This document shows, one piece after another, positions 34,905 to 47,478 of a DNA stretch of 64,000 nucleotides (positions are counted from its first letter, which is position 1; each line of letters starts with the position of its first letter). This DNA comes from Aegilops tauschii subsp. strangulata. Its lineage: Eukaryota > Streptophyta > Magnoliopsida > Poales > Poaceae. The notes under the pieces are model-generated. The model worked only from the letters and a program-made list of their open reading frames with translations, was not told where the DNA came from and did not search any database. Position numbers and translations under genes: made by a program. The stretch spans positions 320,877,294 to 320,941,293 of the forward strand of contig NC_053037.3 of the NCBI RefSeq assembly GCF_002575655.3, read 5' to 3'.

Positions 34905-37900
34905 TCAGCTGTAAAATCGTCTTAGGAGGTTTGCGTTCCATGGTCGCTCCGACTCCTTGCCGGAGTCGTCTCTCTTGCGTGCTCTTGGCTTTTGCGCGTC
35001 GATCAAGTAGTAGGAGTCGTTGCCGAGTGCCTTGCTGACGACGAAGGGGCCTTCCCAAGGGGCCGAGAGCTTGTGCTGGCCGGCTGTTCGCTGGATCAGC
35101 CGGAGCACAAGGTCGCCCTCTTGGAAGGATCTTGGCTTGACCTTGCGGTTGTAGTAGCGGCGCAGGCCTTGCTGGTAGATGGCGGACCGGCTGAGGGCTA
35201 ACAGCCGGCCTTCTTCCAGTAGGTCGACGCCGTCTTCTCTTGCTTCTTTGGCTTCCTCCTCCGTGTACATGGTGATCCGAGGCGACTCGAACTCGATGTC
35301 TGTTGGGATGATAGCCTCGGCGCCGTACACAAGGAAGAATGGAGTGAAGCCGGTTGACTTGTTGGGTGTAGTGCGCAGACTCCAGAGGACAGCCGGCAGC
35401 TCTTCGAGCCAGCAGCCGGCCGATCGCTCCAGGGGTACAACCAGTCGGGGCTTGATGCCGGAGAGGATAAGTCCATTTGCTCGCTCGACCTGGCCGTTTT
35501 ACTGCGGGTGGGCAACGGACGCTAAGTCCAGTCGGATGCCCTGTGTCGCGCAGAAACGTGCCAGTGCGCCTTTGGCGAAGTTCGTGCCGTTGTCGGTGAT
35601 GATGCTGTGCGGCACGCTGTACCGAGTAGTGATGTCGGTGATGAATGTCACGGCAGTCGGCCCGGTCAGCTTCTTAATTGGCTTGGCTTCAATCCACTTT
35701 GTGAACTTGTCCACAGCAACGAGTAGATGTGTCAAGCCACCGCGGGCTGTCTTGAAAGGGCCCACCATGTCCAGTCCCCAGACGGCAAAAGGCCAGGTGA
35801 GGGGAATGGTCTTGTGGGCAGAAGCCGGCAGGTGCTGTTTGGAACTGAAGACTTGACATCCTCTGCAGCTCTTGACTATTTCTTTAGCATCCTCCAAGGC
35901 AGTCGGCCAGAAGAACCCGTGGCGGAAAGCCTTGGCCACGAGGGATCTTGAGGCGGCGTGATGGCCGCATTCGTCTTGGTGGATGTCTTTGAGGATTGCC
36001 ACTCCTTTTTCTGGCTCGACGCAACGTTGGAAGACTCCAGTGACGCTGCGCTTCACAAGCTCCCTGTTGATTATTGTGTATGCTGCGGCTTGTCGTTGCA
36101 CTAGTCTTGCTGCGATCTCATCAGCCGGCAGCTCTCTGCTTACTAGGAACTTGAGGATGGGCTGGGCCCATGAGGGAGCTGTGACTTCTTCTGCTGTTAA
36201 TGTGGCCACCATGACTCGGGTGGGTGGGTTGGGTGTTGCATTGGAGTCGACCACCGCTTCTTGTGTTGTTGCAGTCCCCGGGCCGACTGCTGCAGTCCCC
36301 GGGCCGGGTTCTGAAGTCCCTGGGCCGGGTGCGACTACGTCAGTCCCCGGGGCAGTCGTCGAAGTCCCCGTGCCGCCTACGGGATTTCTTGAGCCGGATC
36401 CGGCTGTTTCTGGCGTAGGTGGTACGAAGATGGAATCCGACTCTAGAGACAGCTTGATGGACGGCTTGAGGAGGCGCTGGAGGGAGATGCCAGTCGGTAT
36501 GGCTTGTCGGGTGGAGCCGATCCGTGCTAGGGCATCTGCTTGGTCGTTGTCGGCCCTTGGCACGTGAAGGAACTCGCACCCTTCGAAGTATCCGCTCATC
36601 TGCTGGACGAGGAAACGGTAGCTTGCCATGTTTGCGTCCTTGGCGTCCCAGTCGCCAGATGATTGCTGGACCACCAAGTCTGAGTCGCCGTAGCACAGGA
36701 TCCGGCGTATGCCGAGTTCTTTGGCTAGCCGGAGCCCATGTACGAGCGCCTCGTACTCGGCCACGTTGTTGGAGGCGGCGAAGTGGATCTGCAGCATGTA
36801 CTTGAGCTTGTCGCCTTTGGGAGAGGTGAGGACGATGCCGGCTCCCAAGCCGGTGCGCATCTTGGACCCGTCAAAGTGCATCCGCCAATGGGTGGAGTCG
36901 GGAGCCGGCGGTAAGTACTGGGTCTCGGCCCAGTCGACGAGGAAGTCGGCCAATGCTTGCGACTTGATGGCGGTGCGGGGTTGATAGAAAATCGTGTAGG
37001 GCGCCAAGGCGATGGCCCATTTGGCCACCCGGCCGGATGCATCCCGGCTGCCTATGATCTCGGCCAGCGGGGCAGTGCACACGACCGTGATGGGGTGCTC
37101 TTGGAAGTAGGGCTTCAATTTCTTGGCAGCGAAGTACACCCCATAGCACATCTTCTGGTAGTGCGGGTAGTTTTGCTTTGAGCTGGACAGTACTTCGCTG
37201 AGATAGTAGACCGGCCTCTGGACCAGCTGGGCTCGGCCTTCCTCCGGGCGCTAGACCACAACAACAGTGCTGACGACTCGGCTTGTCGCGGCGATGTAGA
37301 GGAGCATGGGCTCCTTCTCAGTCGGCGCAGCCAGGACAGGCGGAGTGGTCAACATTTTCTTCAACTCATGGAAGGCTTGGTCGGCTTGATCATTCCACTC
37401 AAAGTGAGTGGACTTCTTCATGAGTCGGTACAGGGGGAGGGCCTTCTCTTCTAGTCGGCTGATAAAACGGCTCAGGGAGGCTAAGCAGCCAGTGAACTTC
37501 TGCACATCTCGCAGCTTGGTGGGAATCTCCATCCTCTCGATGGCTTTGATCTTGACAGGGTTGCACTCAATGCCGCGTTCGGAGACCAGGAAGCCTAGCA
37601 GCTGGCCGGCTGGCACTCCGAACACGCACTTCTCGGGGTTGAGCTTGATCTGGAATCGGCGTAAGTTGGCAAATGTTTCCTTCAGGTCTTCCAGCAAGGT
37701 ACCGCGCTTCTCTGTCTTCACCACAATGTCGTCTACGTAGACGTGGGCATTTCTGCCGAGTTGTTTCAAGAGACATTTTTGCATGCAACGCTGAAAAGTG
37801 GCACCGGCGTTTCTCAAGCCGAATGTCATTGTCAGGTAGCAGAAAGCTCCAAAGGGTGTGATGAAGGCAGTCTTCAGGCGGTCAGCCGGGTCCAACTTGA

Positions 37901-40900
37901 TCTGATGATACCCTGAGTATGCATCCAAAAAACTTAACAGCTCGCATCCGGCTGTGGAGTCTATCACTTGGTCAATCCGTGGCAAAGCGAACGGATCCTT
38001 TGGGCAGGCCTTGTTCAAACTTGTGTAGTCTATACACATGCGCCACTTGTTATTCTTCTTCAAAACCAGAACTGGATTGGCAAGCCATTCTGGAAAGAAC
38101 ACTTCCTTGATGAAGCCGGCTGCAAGGAGCCGGGCTATCTCTTCTCCCACGATTCTTCGCTTTTCTTCTGATAGTCGGCGGAGGGGTTGCTTGACCGGCT
38201 TCGCATCAGCTCGGACATGTAATTTGTGCTCGGCGAAATCCTTCGGGACAGCCGGCATGTCCTTTGGGGACCATGCAAAGATGTCTCGATTCTCACGGAG
38301 GAAGTCGGCGAGCTCGCCTTCCTATTTGCTGTCCAAGTTCGCCCCAATCACGGCGAACCTCTCCGGGTGCTCCGGGGCTAGAGGTATCTTCTTTGTCTCT
38401 TTGGCAGGCTGGAAGGAGCCCTGCGCATCACAGTCCTTGGGGTTGGGGGACAAGGCCGGCTGCTTGCCGGCCATGGCCACTACCCGTTCCAGCATCTTCT
38501 TCTCTTCTGCCACCACGAGGGACTCGGCCAGCCGGCTGCTGGCCATGGCACACTCGATGGACTTCTTGTAGTCGCCGGCTACTGTGATGATCCCCTTCGA
38601 GCTAGGCATCTTCATCTTCAGGTAGGCATAGTGGGGCACAGCCATGAACTTGGCCAAAGCAGGTCGGCCAAGTAGTGCATGATAGGGGCTCTCCAAATCT
38701 ACCACCTCAAACCATATTGCTTCCCGGCGAAAGTGATCTTTGTCTCCGAAGAGAACATCCATTCTGATCTTGCCGATTGGAGAGCAAGATAGGCCGGGTA
38801 CGATACCATGGAAGACGGTGCGGCTCGGCATGAGCTGCTTTGCTTTGATGTTCAGCTTGTCCATGGTATCGCGGTACAGTATGTTGATACTGCTTCCGCC
38901 GTCTATCAGGACGCGGGAAAATCTGGCAGCTCGCCTCTCCGTCGCAAGGGTGACGTCCAAGACCATAGCATAGGAGCCAGGCGAAGGCATCACCTCTGGG
39001 TGGTCGGCCTAGCTCCAGCTGATGGGCTTTTCCGACCAGTGCATGAACTCGGCGGTGCTAGAGGCGACTGCGTTTACTTCTTGGTGCTGCCGGCGTCGGC
39101 TGCGCTTGTCGTCGACTTGACTTGTGAAGACGACGTAGGCGTCGTGCGCTTCGGGGAACTCGTCTTGGATGGCGCCGACTGCCGGCCGGGCCGCTGGCTG
39201 CTGGGGAGCTGGAGGCGGCGGGCCGGGAGGCGGAGGCGGCACCATCCCTTCGCCCTTGGTGATGCGGGTGAGCCAGTGGCATTTCCGTGTCGTATGGTTG
39301 GACGGCTTCGCGCCGCTGTGGAACTTGCAGGGAGCATCGAGTGCTTGTTCTTAGGAGAAGGACGGATGCCAAGGCGGCCGGCCACCCTTCTTCTTGGGAG
39401 CGGGCCGCTCTTCGGGCTGCTCGTCTTCAATGGTGGCCACCTGCCGACTGGAGGAAGTCGGCATGGGGCCCTTGCGCTTACGGTCGTTCTGGTAGGGGTG
39501 CCGGTTATGGTCGCCAGCCGGCGTCTTGGGAGCCGGAGCAACTACCTTCCCCGAGGCGTCCACTCGGAGCTCGGTCTTCATGGAGGAGTCGGCGTTGGCA
39601 TACTTGTCGGCGGTGATCAGCAACTCATCGAGGGTAGCCGGCTCGTCGCAGAGGAGTCGGTGCTTGAGGAGGGTGCCCTCTCGGCACCCGGCGGTGAAAT
39701 ACTCGATGGCCTGGACCTCGTGCACTCCCTCGCAGGAGTTGCGGAGCTCGGCCCACTGCGTGAGGTAGTCGCGGGTCGACTCGTTGGGCCCTTGGACGCA
39801 GAGGGAGAGCTGGCGAGGCTTGGGAGGCCGCTTGTAGGTGCTGGTGAAGTTGCAGACGAAAACTTCGGTGAAGTCCAGCCAGCTGTTGATGCTGTAGGGC
39901 TTGAGGCTGTTGAGCCATGTGCGCGCCGTGCCTTGCAGCATCAAGGGGACGTACTTCATGGCGACGCGCCGATTGCCGTTGGCGATGCTGACGGCTGTGG
40001 AGTAGTCGATGAGCCAATCTTCCGGCTTCACTGAGCCGTTGTACTTGGGTGTGTCTCTGGGGAGCGAGAACCCTTTGGGGAAGGGCTCGTCGCGGATGCG
40101 GGGGCCAAAGCATGGCGGGCCGACATCGTCTTCTTCTTCTAACGCCAAGGATCGAGCCAGGCGGTCGATCCTGTGGCGGGCGTCGTTCTCGCCGACTCCT
40201 TCTCGGCGGCCGAGTCGGTCGCCAAGAGTCGGATGGGTGACAGGCGGTGGAGTGAGGCGTCTTTCTCTTCGAGGCGGGGGAGGAGGCAGGTTTCCCTGGT
40301 GCTCTACAGCTCGAGGGCAGCCATCCACGTCGCGCTCGATGGTAATGCGAGTCCGGCTGCGGCTGGCAGCCGGCTCCTTGTCTTTCTTCTGACGCGCACC
40401 GCTCGCAGTCGGCGAACGGGACGTCGCAGCGTGCTCCCGGCGCGGGGGATGGCTACCAGCTCGGGCGCCGGCTTCGTGCCGTTCGGCAGCCGCGTCGATC
40501 AGCTGCTGGATCCGTCTTGTCATGTAGGGGAGCTCATCGGCTCCCAGCCCATTGAGCTCCTCTGCAGCCGCCTGAGCGGCTCGCAGGTTCTCGAGCGGGG
40601 TGGCGTAGACGGGGCGATCTGCGCCCAACATGCTGCCAATGGTTGCGCCGCGCTTCTGGATCAAGCCGGCTCGGCTCGGGCCGCTAGGCGGCGGCGTCCC
40701 GAAGGCGGCGCGGTCGACTTCGCGCTGGTGGGCCTCGGCGAGGCATCTCATCGAGGCTATCTTCTTGCTCTCCGCGATGAGGGCAAAGCGGCGTGCCTCC
40801 AGGGTCTCGGCGTCGGCGTCGGCCGGGATGGGGGCGGAGAGGTCGTGCATCGCCGCTTGCTGAGCGTCGCGGGCATTCTCGCCCGAGTTGGAGACGTGGC

Positions 40901-41314
40901 TGATGACCAGCACCTCGGTGACAGCGCTGCTGCCGCTGTCAGCTCGAGGGAGGGGGTCGTCGAAGACCACCACGTCGGAGGGGTAGGCATCGAGCGACGC
41001 GGTGTCGGAGTCGATGAGCATCGGGTCGGTGGAGCCGACCGACTCCATGTCCGCAGCGGGCTCGCTGGAGACGTGAAGTTGGTCGAGGAGGCTGACGAGG
41101 CGGCTCTCGGGGTAGTCGGTGCCTGCATCGGACGCAGGCTCGTCGGAGATGCGAGTCTCGCCAAGCAGATCGGCGAGACGGCTCGCTGCGCAGGCGTCGT
41201 CAACGCCTTGCAGCGCATCGGGGCAAACGCCATCGGGCACAGCAGGCTGCCTGCGCTCGCGGGGAAGGAAGAGGGTTCCCGTCCAGAACAGGTCTCCGGA
41301 CGACGGTGCACCTG
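34905..41314 (-). pseudogene. gag-pol polyprotein of element G: one frame, five nonsense codons
   Basis: The frame is continuous on minus from the primer site (first Met near 41048) to TGA 34905-34907, without frameshift. Nonsense codons are at 39351-39353 (TAA), 39009-39011, 38322-38324 and 37251-37253 (TAG), and 35499-35501 (TAA). Order: Gag core (KPEDWLIDYSTAV, LMLQGTARTWLNSL, about 40,050-39,700); Cys/His motif CKFHSGAKPSNHTTRKC; protease with VLIDGGSSINILY near 38900; RT with WRMCIDYTSLNKACPKD, FLDAYSGYHQI and YVDD at about 37725-37740; a degenerate RNase H; a second archaeal-type RNase H (MHFDGSKMRTGLGAGIVL, AEYEALVHGLRLA, GDSDLVVQQ, ADNDQADALARIGS); integrase with an HHCC region near 35,980, Asp in GLDMVGPF and in IITDNGTNF, and Glu in NGQVERANG just past the last nonsense codon. 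No chromodomain. The protein would perform particle assembly, cDNA synthesis and insertion. Confidence 0.9.
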
Positions 41315-41332
41315 GCCCCACGGTGGGCGCCA
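41315..41332 (-). other. Primer binding site of element G (tRNA-Lys)
   Basis: On minus TGGCGCCCACCGTGGGGC, two bases from the LTR, matches the complement of plant tRNA-Lys(CUU) ending GCCCCACGGTGGGCG-CCA as I recall it. Confidence 0.8.
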
Positions 41333-41334
41333 AA

Positions 41335-42508
41335 TGTCGGGTGGTTGGTGCGACATATGCCAAGGGATGGCTTATCATTGTGGGAGCCAATAAAACGTCG
41401 CCGGTGCCTGGAAACGGGATGAGGCGAAGACATGCACGCCGGCGAATCTTACCCAGGTTCGGGGCTCTCCGAGGAGATAACACCCCTAGTCCTGCTCTGC
41501 GGGGTCTCCGCATGATCACTAGATCGATAAGGGGTAGCTACAATCGCTCCTAGAGCTGTTGGGATCAAGGGAGAAGAAGAACAAGGCTAGCTCTTCCTTC
41601 TCTCTATCTATGGTGTGTGTGTTAGGCGTGGGTGTTAACCTAGAAGCCAACTATGCTCCAAGGTCAATCCAGAAGCGAACCCTTTGCATGGGTGCTCCGG
41701 GGGGTTTATATAGGCCTACCCCCCGGGGGTACAATGGTAATCCGACTGGGATCTGGTCCCAGCCGTCAGTGTCTACGCTCACCGGCTTCTCCGCCGGCTG
41801 CTGGGTCCCGCCGGCTGGTGGGTCCCGCCGGCTGCCGGCTACTTGGTCGACAGGCCGGTCCCACCGCCTAGGGTTTTGTCGGCGGCTGCTTACTGTAGCC
41901 GCGCCTCTGATGATGAGGGCTTTGTCGAGGTGATCGTGGCTACAGTGGGCCGCCTCGGGGGCTATCACTGTAGCCTCACCTCGTCTTGTCTCCTTAATGG
42001 GGCTCCTGCTTTGAGGATGGGAGTAGCCGGCTTCTGGAGGCCGGCTAGACTCCTGGCCGACTAGGAAAAGCTGGGCCGCCTTCACGCCTCTCTCTGGCTG
42101 AAGGGGCCCGCAGCCCTTGGGCCGTACAGGAGTGGGTCGTGGATGACGTCGAGGCTAGCATGGCTACAGTGCCGAGCCGTACGGGAGACGTCCCTCCCGT
42201 ACAGCCTCCTGCAGCCATGCCCTCCTCGGGTTTTGGGGGTCGTGGGCCGCACTGTGGCCATACCCCATCGGGTCGCCGTTATGTAGGAGTGGTTGTGGTC
42301 TTGGCCGGCTTCTAGGAGTCGGCGTCCTTCTTGGCCGGCTTCTTGGAGTCGGTGAGGCTGGGTCGCCTTCCGGGAGTCGGCTTTAGTGGTAGCCGGCCGG
42401 GGAAGGCGGCCCAAATGCTCGGAGTGCTTGAAGACCCAAAGGCCTAATTAAATTTCCTGAAGAGCCTGGGGTAGTCGGTTAGGCTACCCGTGGCCATTTA
42501 CTCCGACA
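41335..42508 (-). repeat. Element G LTR, right (5' LTR in element orientation)
   Basis: 1174 bp with 15 differences from the left copy by eye; the same TATA-in-dyad structure is near 41705-41715. Confidence 0.93.
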
Positions 42509-42513
42509 CTGGT

Positions 42514-43233
42514 AATGGAATGGTTGAAGACACATACCGCTTCTACCATTTGCGCCGCTAAGACCGTCCATCTAATACATCCTTTAAGTGAGATAGTAAG
42601 CTACCATGCTCATCTTGTTCGAAATGCGGAAGCACATATTTATTCCTTGAACGCGTGAAACGCTTCCCCTTTTGTGAGAATTGAAAACGCTCCAGTCGTT
42701 TGTGAATTCCAGGATGTCTTTTCAAAAGAACTACCCAGTCCATGGCCTTGAACTTGCCGTAGTTAAAATTGCACAAAAGTTGTGGCAGCATTTCCTTTTT
42801 CGTACTCGTTGCGAGATTTTACCGATCATTAAAGTCTGAAGTATCTGTTTACTCAGCTAGATCTGGATCTCCGTCAACAACGATGTATGGGAATAATTAC
42901 AAACTATGACTACAGTATTTCTTATACCCTTGGCAAGGCTATTATCATGGCCAATGCCCTGAGTCGCAAGTCTTATTGCAACAACCCCATGGCTTATAAA
43001 GCTCAACCCATGCAAGATGATCTCACTTACACAGAGCATCTGATCTGCGTTCTCTATCAAGCTAAACGTTGCACCATCTGAGGGCTATCAAATTTCTAAA
43101 AGTTCAGTGGTCAAATCCTTCTAAAGATGAAGCCACTTGGGAACTTGAGGATCGTCTTCATGATGAATACCCCGCTTTGATTCCTTCTACCCCCTTAAAT
43201 CTCGGGACGAGATTTCTTGTAGTGGAGGAGAAT
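42514..43233 (+). pseudogene. pol remnants of element E: RT start, RNase H end, chromodomain-like integrase end, polypurine tract
   Basis: Pieces of pol are joined by deletions. CEFQDVFSKELPS near 42705 resembles the start of a chromoviral RT. It continues directly into an RNase H piece (HGLELAVVKIAQKLW near 42739; YDYSISYTLGKA near 42906; NALSRKS near 42955) with a one-base loss near 42820. A chromodomain-like tail follows (RAIKFLKVQWSNPS, then EATWELEDRLHDEYPAL, about 43079-43180). The polypurine tract at 43221-43233 follows at once. RT catalytic and integrase core segments are absent. Confidence 0.7.
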
Positions 43234-43838
43234 TGTGACACCCGGACAATTAAGCTACAGTAACCCTCTGTGATTAAGCTAATCACTTACTAAACAGTGC
43301 TTGATCACATTAGAATCATATCTCATTTCAAATTTCAGCTCCAGTTGAAATTCAAGTATGAGGTGAAAATAAAAGTTGTCCTAAGCCAGGAACTAAAAAG
43401 TTCATAATTTTGGAAATAATCCATTGTGAATTATGTTCAGGGATTCAACAACATCTAAAGTCCCTAGATGCCTCTAACCTCTTGCAAATAGTGCCAATAT
43501 CACCCTTTTGACTCTTTTAATGCAATGCAAAATTCAAATGAGACTATATTGCTCCCAAACTTTTTGTAGCAGTGCAATATATTGCATCATAATTGTTTGG
43601 CCTGGTTGGACATTTTTCACAAATATTTGGCAGCCAAACAATCTGCAAACAGAAAGGAATAGCAAAAATAAAAAAGGAGAAACAAAAGAAAAGAAACAAC
43701 CCCCCCTCGCGTTGGGCCAACCGGCACAGTAGCCAACCGACCCAGCCGCCCCGTATAACCACCCCAGCCCCCGACCTAACCCTAGACTGCCCCGAACCCC
43801 ACCCTCTCCCTACAGCGCCGCCAGGGGAGAGCCCCATG

Positions 43839-44309
43839 TGAGGGAGTCCTGGATTAGGAGGTCCTCGGACAGCCGGACTATATACTTTGGCCGAACTGTT
43901 GGACCATGAAGATACAAGATTGAAGACTTCGTTCCGTGTCCGGATGGGACTCTCCTTTGCGTGGAAGGCAAGCTTGGTAATTCGGATATGTAGATCTCCT
44001 CCCTTGTAACCGACTCTGTGTAACCCTAGCCCCCTCCGGTGTCTATATAAACCGGAGGGTTTAGTCCGTAGGACAACAACAATCATAATCATAGGCTACC
44101 TTTTAGGGTTTAGCCTCTACGATCTCGTGGTAGATCAACTCTTGTAATACTCATATCATCAAGATCAATCAAGCAGGAAGTAGGGTATTACCTCCATCGA
44201 GAGGGCCCGAACCTGGGTAAACATTGTGTCCCCCGCCTCCTGTTACCATCCGCCTTAGACGCACAGTTCGGGACCCCCTACCCGAGATCCGCCGGTTTTG
44301 ACACCGACA
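43839..44309 (+). repeat. 5' LTR of element H
   Basis: 471 bp, starts TGAGGGAGTCC and ends GACACCGACA. TATA box CTATATAAAC at 44043-44052. Confidence 0.92.
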
Positions 44310-44310
44310 T

Positions 44311-44328
44311 TGGTGCTTTCATTGAGAG
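44311..44328 (+). other. Primer binding site of element H (tRNA not assigned)
   Basis: TGGTGCTTTCATTGAGAG one base after the LTR has the expected TGG start and position. I could not name the tRNA. Confidence 0.6.
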
Positions 44329-44357
44329 TTCCACTGTGCCGCCACGATAAAGGCTTG

Positions 44358-46544
44358 ATGGCCCCTTCGATCATCGGCAACGATGCGGTCCAGGGTGAGA
44401 TTTTTCTCCCCGAACAGATCTTCGTATTCAGCGGCTTCGTACTGCGGGCTAACTCGCTTGGCCATCTAGAGCAGATCGAGAGCTACGCCCCTGGCCGTCA
44501 GGTCAGGTTTGGAAACTTAAACTATACCGCCGACATCCGCGGAGACTTGATCTTCGACGGATTCGAGCCCACGCCAGGTGCACCGCACAGTCACGACGAG
44601 CATGACTTAGCTCAGCTTTCGGACGGTGTTCGGGAGATCACACCTGTGGCTACTCCGGCCCTTAATCCGGAGCAGATTGCGCCGTCCGAGGACGGGTGGA
44701 TGGACCCCGCCATGGAGGCCGCACACTCAGTGGCGTTAGAGCCGAATACTGACTTCACCTCTTATGAGACCTGTGTTGCCGAACCCTTGGATTCGTCCCG
44801 GGCCACGGGCTCCGAACCGCTTGCGTCCGTGCCTATCGAATCTGATTGGGCACCGATCATGGAGTTTACCTCCGCGGATATTTTCCAGCACTCGCCCTTG
44901 GGCGACGTGCTAGATTCATTAAGGTCTCTCTCCTTGTCAGGAGACCCTTGGCCGAACTATGTCCGGCTCAAGTGGGAAGCGGACGACGAAGAAATTCGTT
45001 CCCCACCCACCACCCACTTAATAGCCACTGTCGACGATTTAACCGACATGCTTGATTTCAACTCCGAAGACATCGACGGCATGGACGACGATGCAGGAGA
45101 GGAGCAGGAACCACCGCCCACAGGGCGCTGGACAGCCACTTCATCACACGATATATACATGGTGGATACACCCAAAGAAAACAATGACGAGGAACGGAAG
45201 AATGCAGCGAAGGATAATCCCCTCGAGAAGCGACCAAAGCGACGATGTAGGCGCCGCTCCAAAACCCGCCTCGGCAAAAACAGCGATAACAGTGCCAGAA
45301 AGAATAATACCCCGGTCGACTCCAAAGGAAACGACGACCACACCAACCCAGCGACAGAGCAGGATGAGCCAGCGGACGGCGAATATAGTACGGAGCCGCT
45401 GTCCGATCACGGCGACGCCGAGGGTAAATATCATCAACCTGTCTCCGGAGAGGAGAACAGTCCGGACGACGATGCAGACATCATCCCGGAAAGGCATTTG
45501 GAGCAGGAGAACCTCCATAGAAGGCTTATTGCCACCACGAGGAGTCTGAAGAAGCAGAAGCAAAGGCTTAAGGCCGCACAGAATACACTCAACAGTAGAT
45601 GGAAGAAAGTGCTAGACACTGAAGAAAAGTACGGTGGCAATCGCCACACAAAGATCTATCCAAAGCGCAAGCTGCTGCCTGAATTCGATGACGAGGCTTT
45701 AGAGCCCATACGGCCGAAAAATAAAACTGCCGATCAGCCGGATCAACCACCCCGTGGCCGCGATAGGGCGGCTAACGGTGTTGCACATAAGCCAGCACAC
45801 AATTTACGTAAGGACTTGCACCAAAAAGTCGGTATGACCAGGTCCATCTACGGATCTAGGAAGCGCGCTCGGGCACGGAATCAAAACCGAACACTACAAC
45901 CGTCATAATGCCATGACACATCCAAATACAGGGGTGCCGCGCATCCCCTATGCTTCACCGATGAGGTGCTGGATCATGAATTTCTAGAGGGATTCAAACC
46001 CGTGAACATAGAGGCATACGACGGAACGACAGACCCTGGGGTCTGGATTGAGGACTTTATCCTTCACATCCACATGGCTCACGGAGATGATCTCCATGCC
46101 ATCAAATACTTGCCCCTCAAGTTGAAAGGACCAGCTCGGCACTGGCTGAAAAGCCTCCCTGAAAACTCAATTGGAAGTTGGGAAGAGCTTGAGGATGCTT
46201 TTAGGGCTAATTTTCAAGGGACTTATGTCCGACCTCCGGATGCAGACGATTTAAGTCATATAATTCAACAGCCCGGAGAGTCAGTCCGAAAGCTTTGGAA
46301 TAGATTCCTCACTAAGAAGAATCAAATCGTCGACTGTCCGGATGCCGAAGCCTTAGCGGCTTTCAAACACAGTGTCCGGGACGAATGGCTCGCCAGACAC
46401 CTCGGCCAGGAAAAACCGAGGACAATGGCAGCCCTAACAAGCCTTATGACCCGCTTTTGCGCGGGCGAGGATAGTTGGCTGGCCCGTAGCGGCACCAGTG
46501 ACCCAGGCACATCCAAAGTCAGGGATGGCAATGGAAAACTGTGA
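44358..46544 (+). pseudogene. gag of element H, interrupted
   Basis: ATG 44358 (MAPSIIGNDAVQGEIF) opens a frame broken by TAA 45906-45908 and ended by TGA 46542-46544, with no frameshift. The first 516 codons are acidic and poorly conserved, with a Lys/Arg-rich patch (KRPKRRCRRRSKTRLGK) and a predicted coiled coil (LEQENLHRRLIATTRSLKKQ). The Gag core follows the first stop: VNIEAYDGTTDPGVWIEDF, KYLPLKLKGPARHWLKSLP, FRANFQGTYVRPP. The long N-terminal extension before the Gag core is as in G. Neither half alone would give a complete structural protein. Confidence 0.8.
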
Positions 46545-46875
46545 CGCAATAAAAGCAAGCGTTGAAAGAATGAAGATAGCCCAGACAACACGACGGTAAA
46601 CGTCGGATTCAGGGGCTCTCAACCCGGTCAACGGTAAAAGCCATTTAAGCAAAGATGGACCGTCCATCCTAAACAAGATTCTAGACAGATTATGTCAGAT
46701 TCATGGCACCTCCGACAAACCTGCAAATCACACCAACAGAGAATGCTGGGTCTTCAAGTAGGCCGGCAAGCTAAACGCCGAACACAAGGGGAGGGAGACA
46801 CCAAGTGAAGACGAGGATGAGCCCCGCCAGCCAAACACTGGGGGACAGAAAAAATTCCCACCAGAGGTCAAAACA

Positions 46876-47478
46876 GTGAACATGATTCACGTAACGAAGA
46901 GGAGGAGCAAACGCGCACTCCGAGACGTAGGCGCCGTGGAGCCCGTCATCCCCAAGTTCAACCCTTGGTCGGCCTGCCCGATCACTTTTGATCGCAAGGA
47001 TCACCCAACTAGTATCCGGCACGGAGGATCGGCTGCCTTGGTGCTAGACCCAATAATTGACGGATACCATCTCACCCGAGTCCTTATGGACGGCGGCAGT
47101 AGTCTTAATCTGATATATCAGGACACAGTCCGCAAAATGGGGATAGACTCGACAAGAATCAGTCAAAGCAATACTACCTTTAAAGGAGTAATACCAGGCC
47201 CAGAGGCCCGCTGCACGGGCTCTCTAGTTCTAGAGGTTGTATTTGGTTCTCCCGACAACTTCCGAAGCGAAGAATTAACCTTCGACATCGCTCCATTCCG
47301 AAGCGGCTATCATGCACTACTCGGAAGAACGGCCTTCGCTCGTTTTAATGCAGTACCGCATTACGCTTATCTCAAGCTTAAAATGCCCGGTCCACGTGGC
47401 ATGATCATAGTTAGCGGAAACACAGAGCGTTCCTTACGTGCGGAAGAATGTGCGGCGGCTCTAGCAGCCGAACACTGA
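46876..47478 (+). pseudogene. Aspartic protease of element H
   Basis: The frame carries TRVLMDGGSSLNLIYQDTV (active-site Asp-Gly-Gly-Ser, as in G's LIDGGSS), the flap-side segment VVFGSPDNFRSEELTFDI and HALLGRTAFARFNAVPHYAY. It is in a different frame from gag, so at least one frameshift lies in 46545-46875. It ends at TGA 47476-47478; in G the polyprotein continues into RT here, in H it does not. Confidence 0.8.

Larger units (their letters stand above)
28646..42508 (-). mobile_element. Element G: nearly complete Tat-type ambisense retrotransposon, 13.9 kb, in E's internal region
   Basis: TGTCGGG start, CCGACA end, both LTRs 1174 bp, target duplication CTGGT at 28641-28645 and 42509-42513. 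Minus orientation: primer site at 41315-41332 next to the right LTR, polypurine tract next to the left LTR. Minus strand: gag, protease, RT, two RNase H regions, integrase. Plus strand: a six-exon additional gene near the 3' LTR. The two genes converge. LTR difference 15/1174, the youngest insertion here. The dual RNase H layout and the antisense extra ORF are hallmarks of the Tat clade (as in Grande and RIRE2). Confidence 0.93.

Noticed and set aside
38808..41393. Large plus-strand open frames opposite G's gag
   Set aside because: Shadow frames of the minus-strand gag, which has clear Gag and protease motifs.
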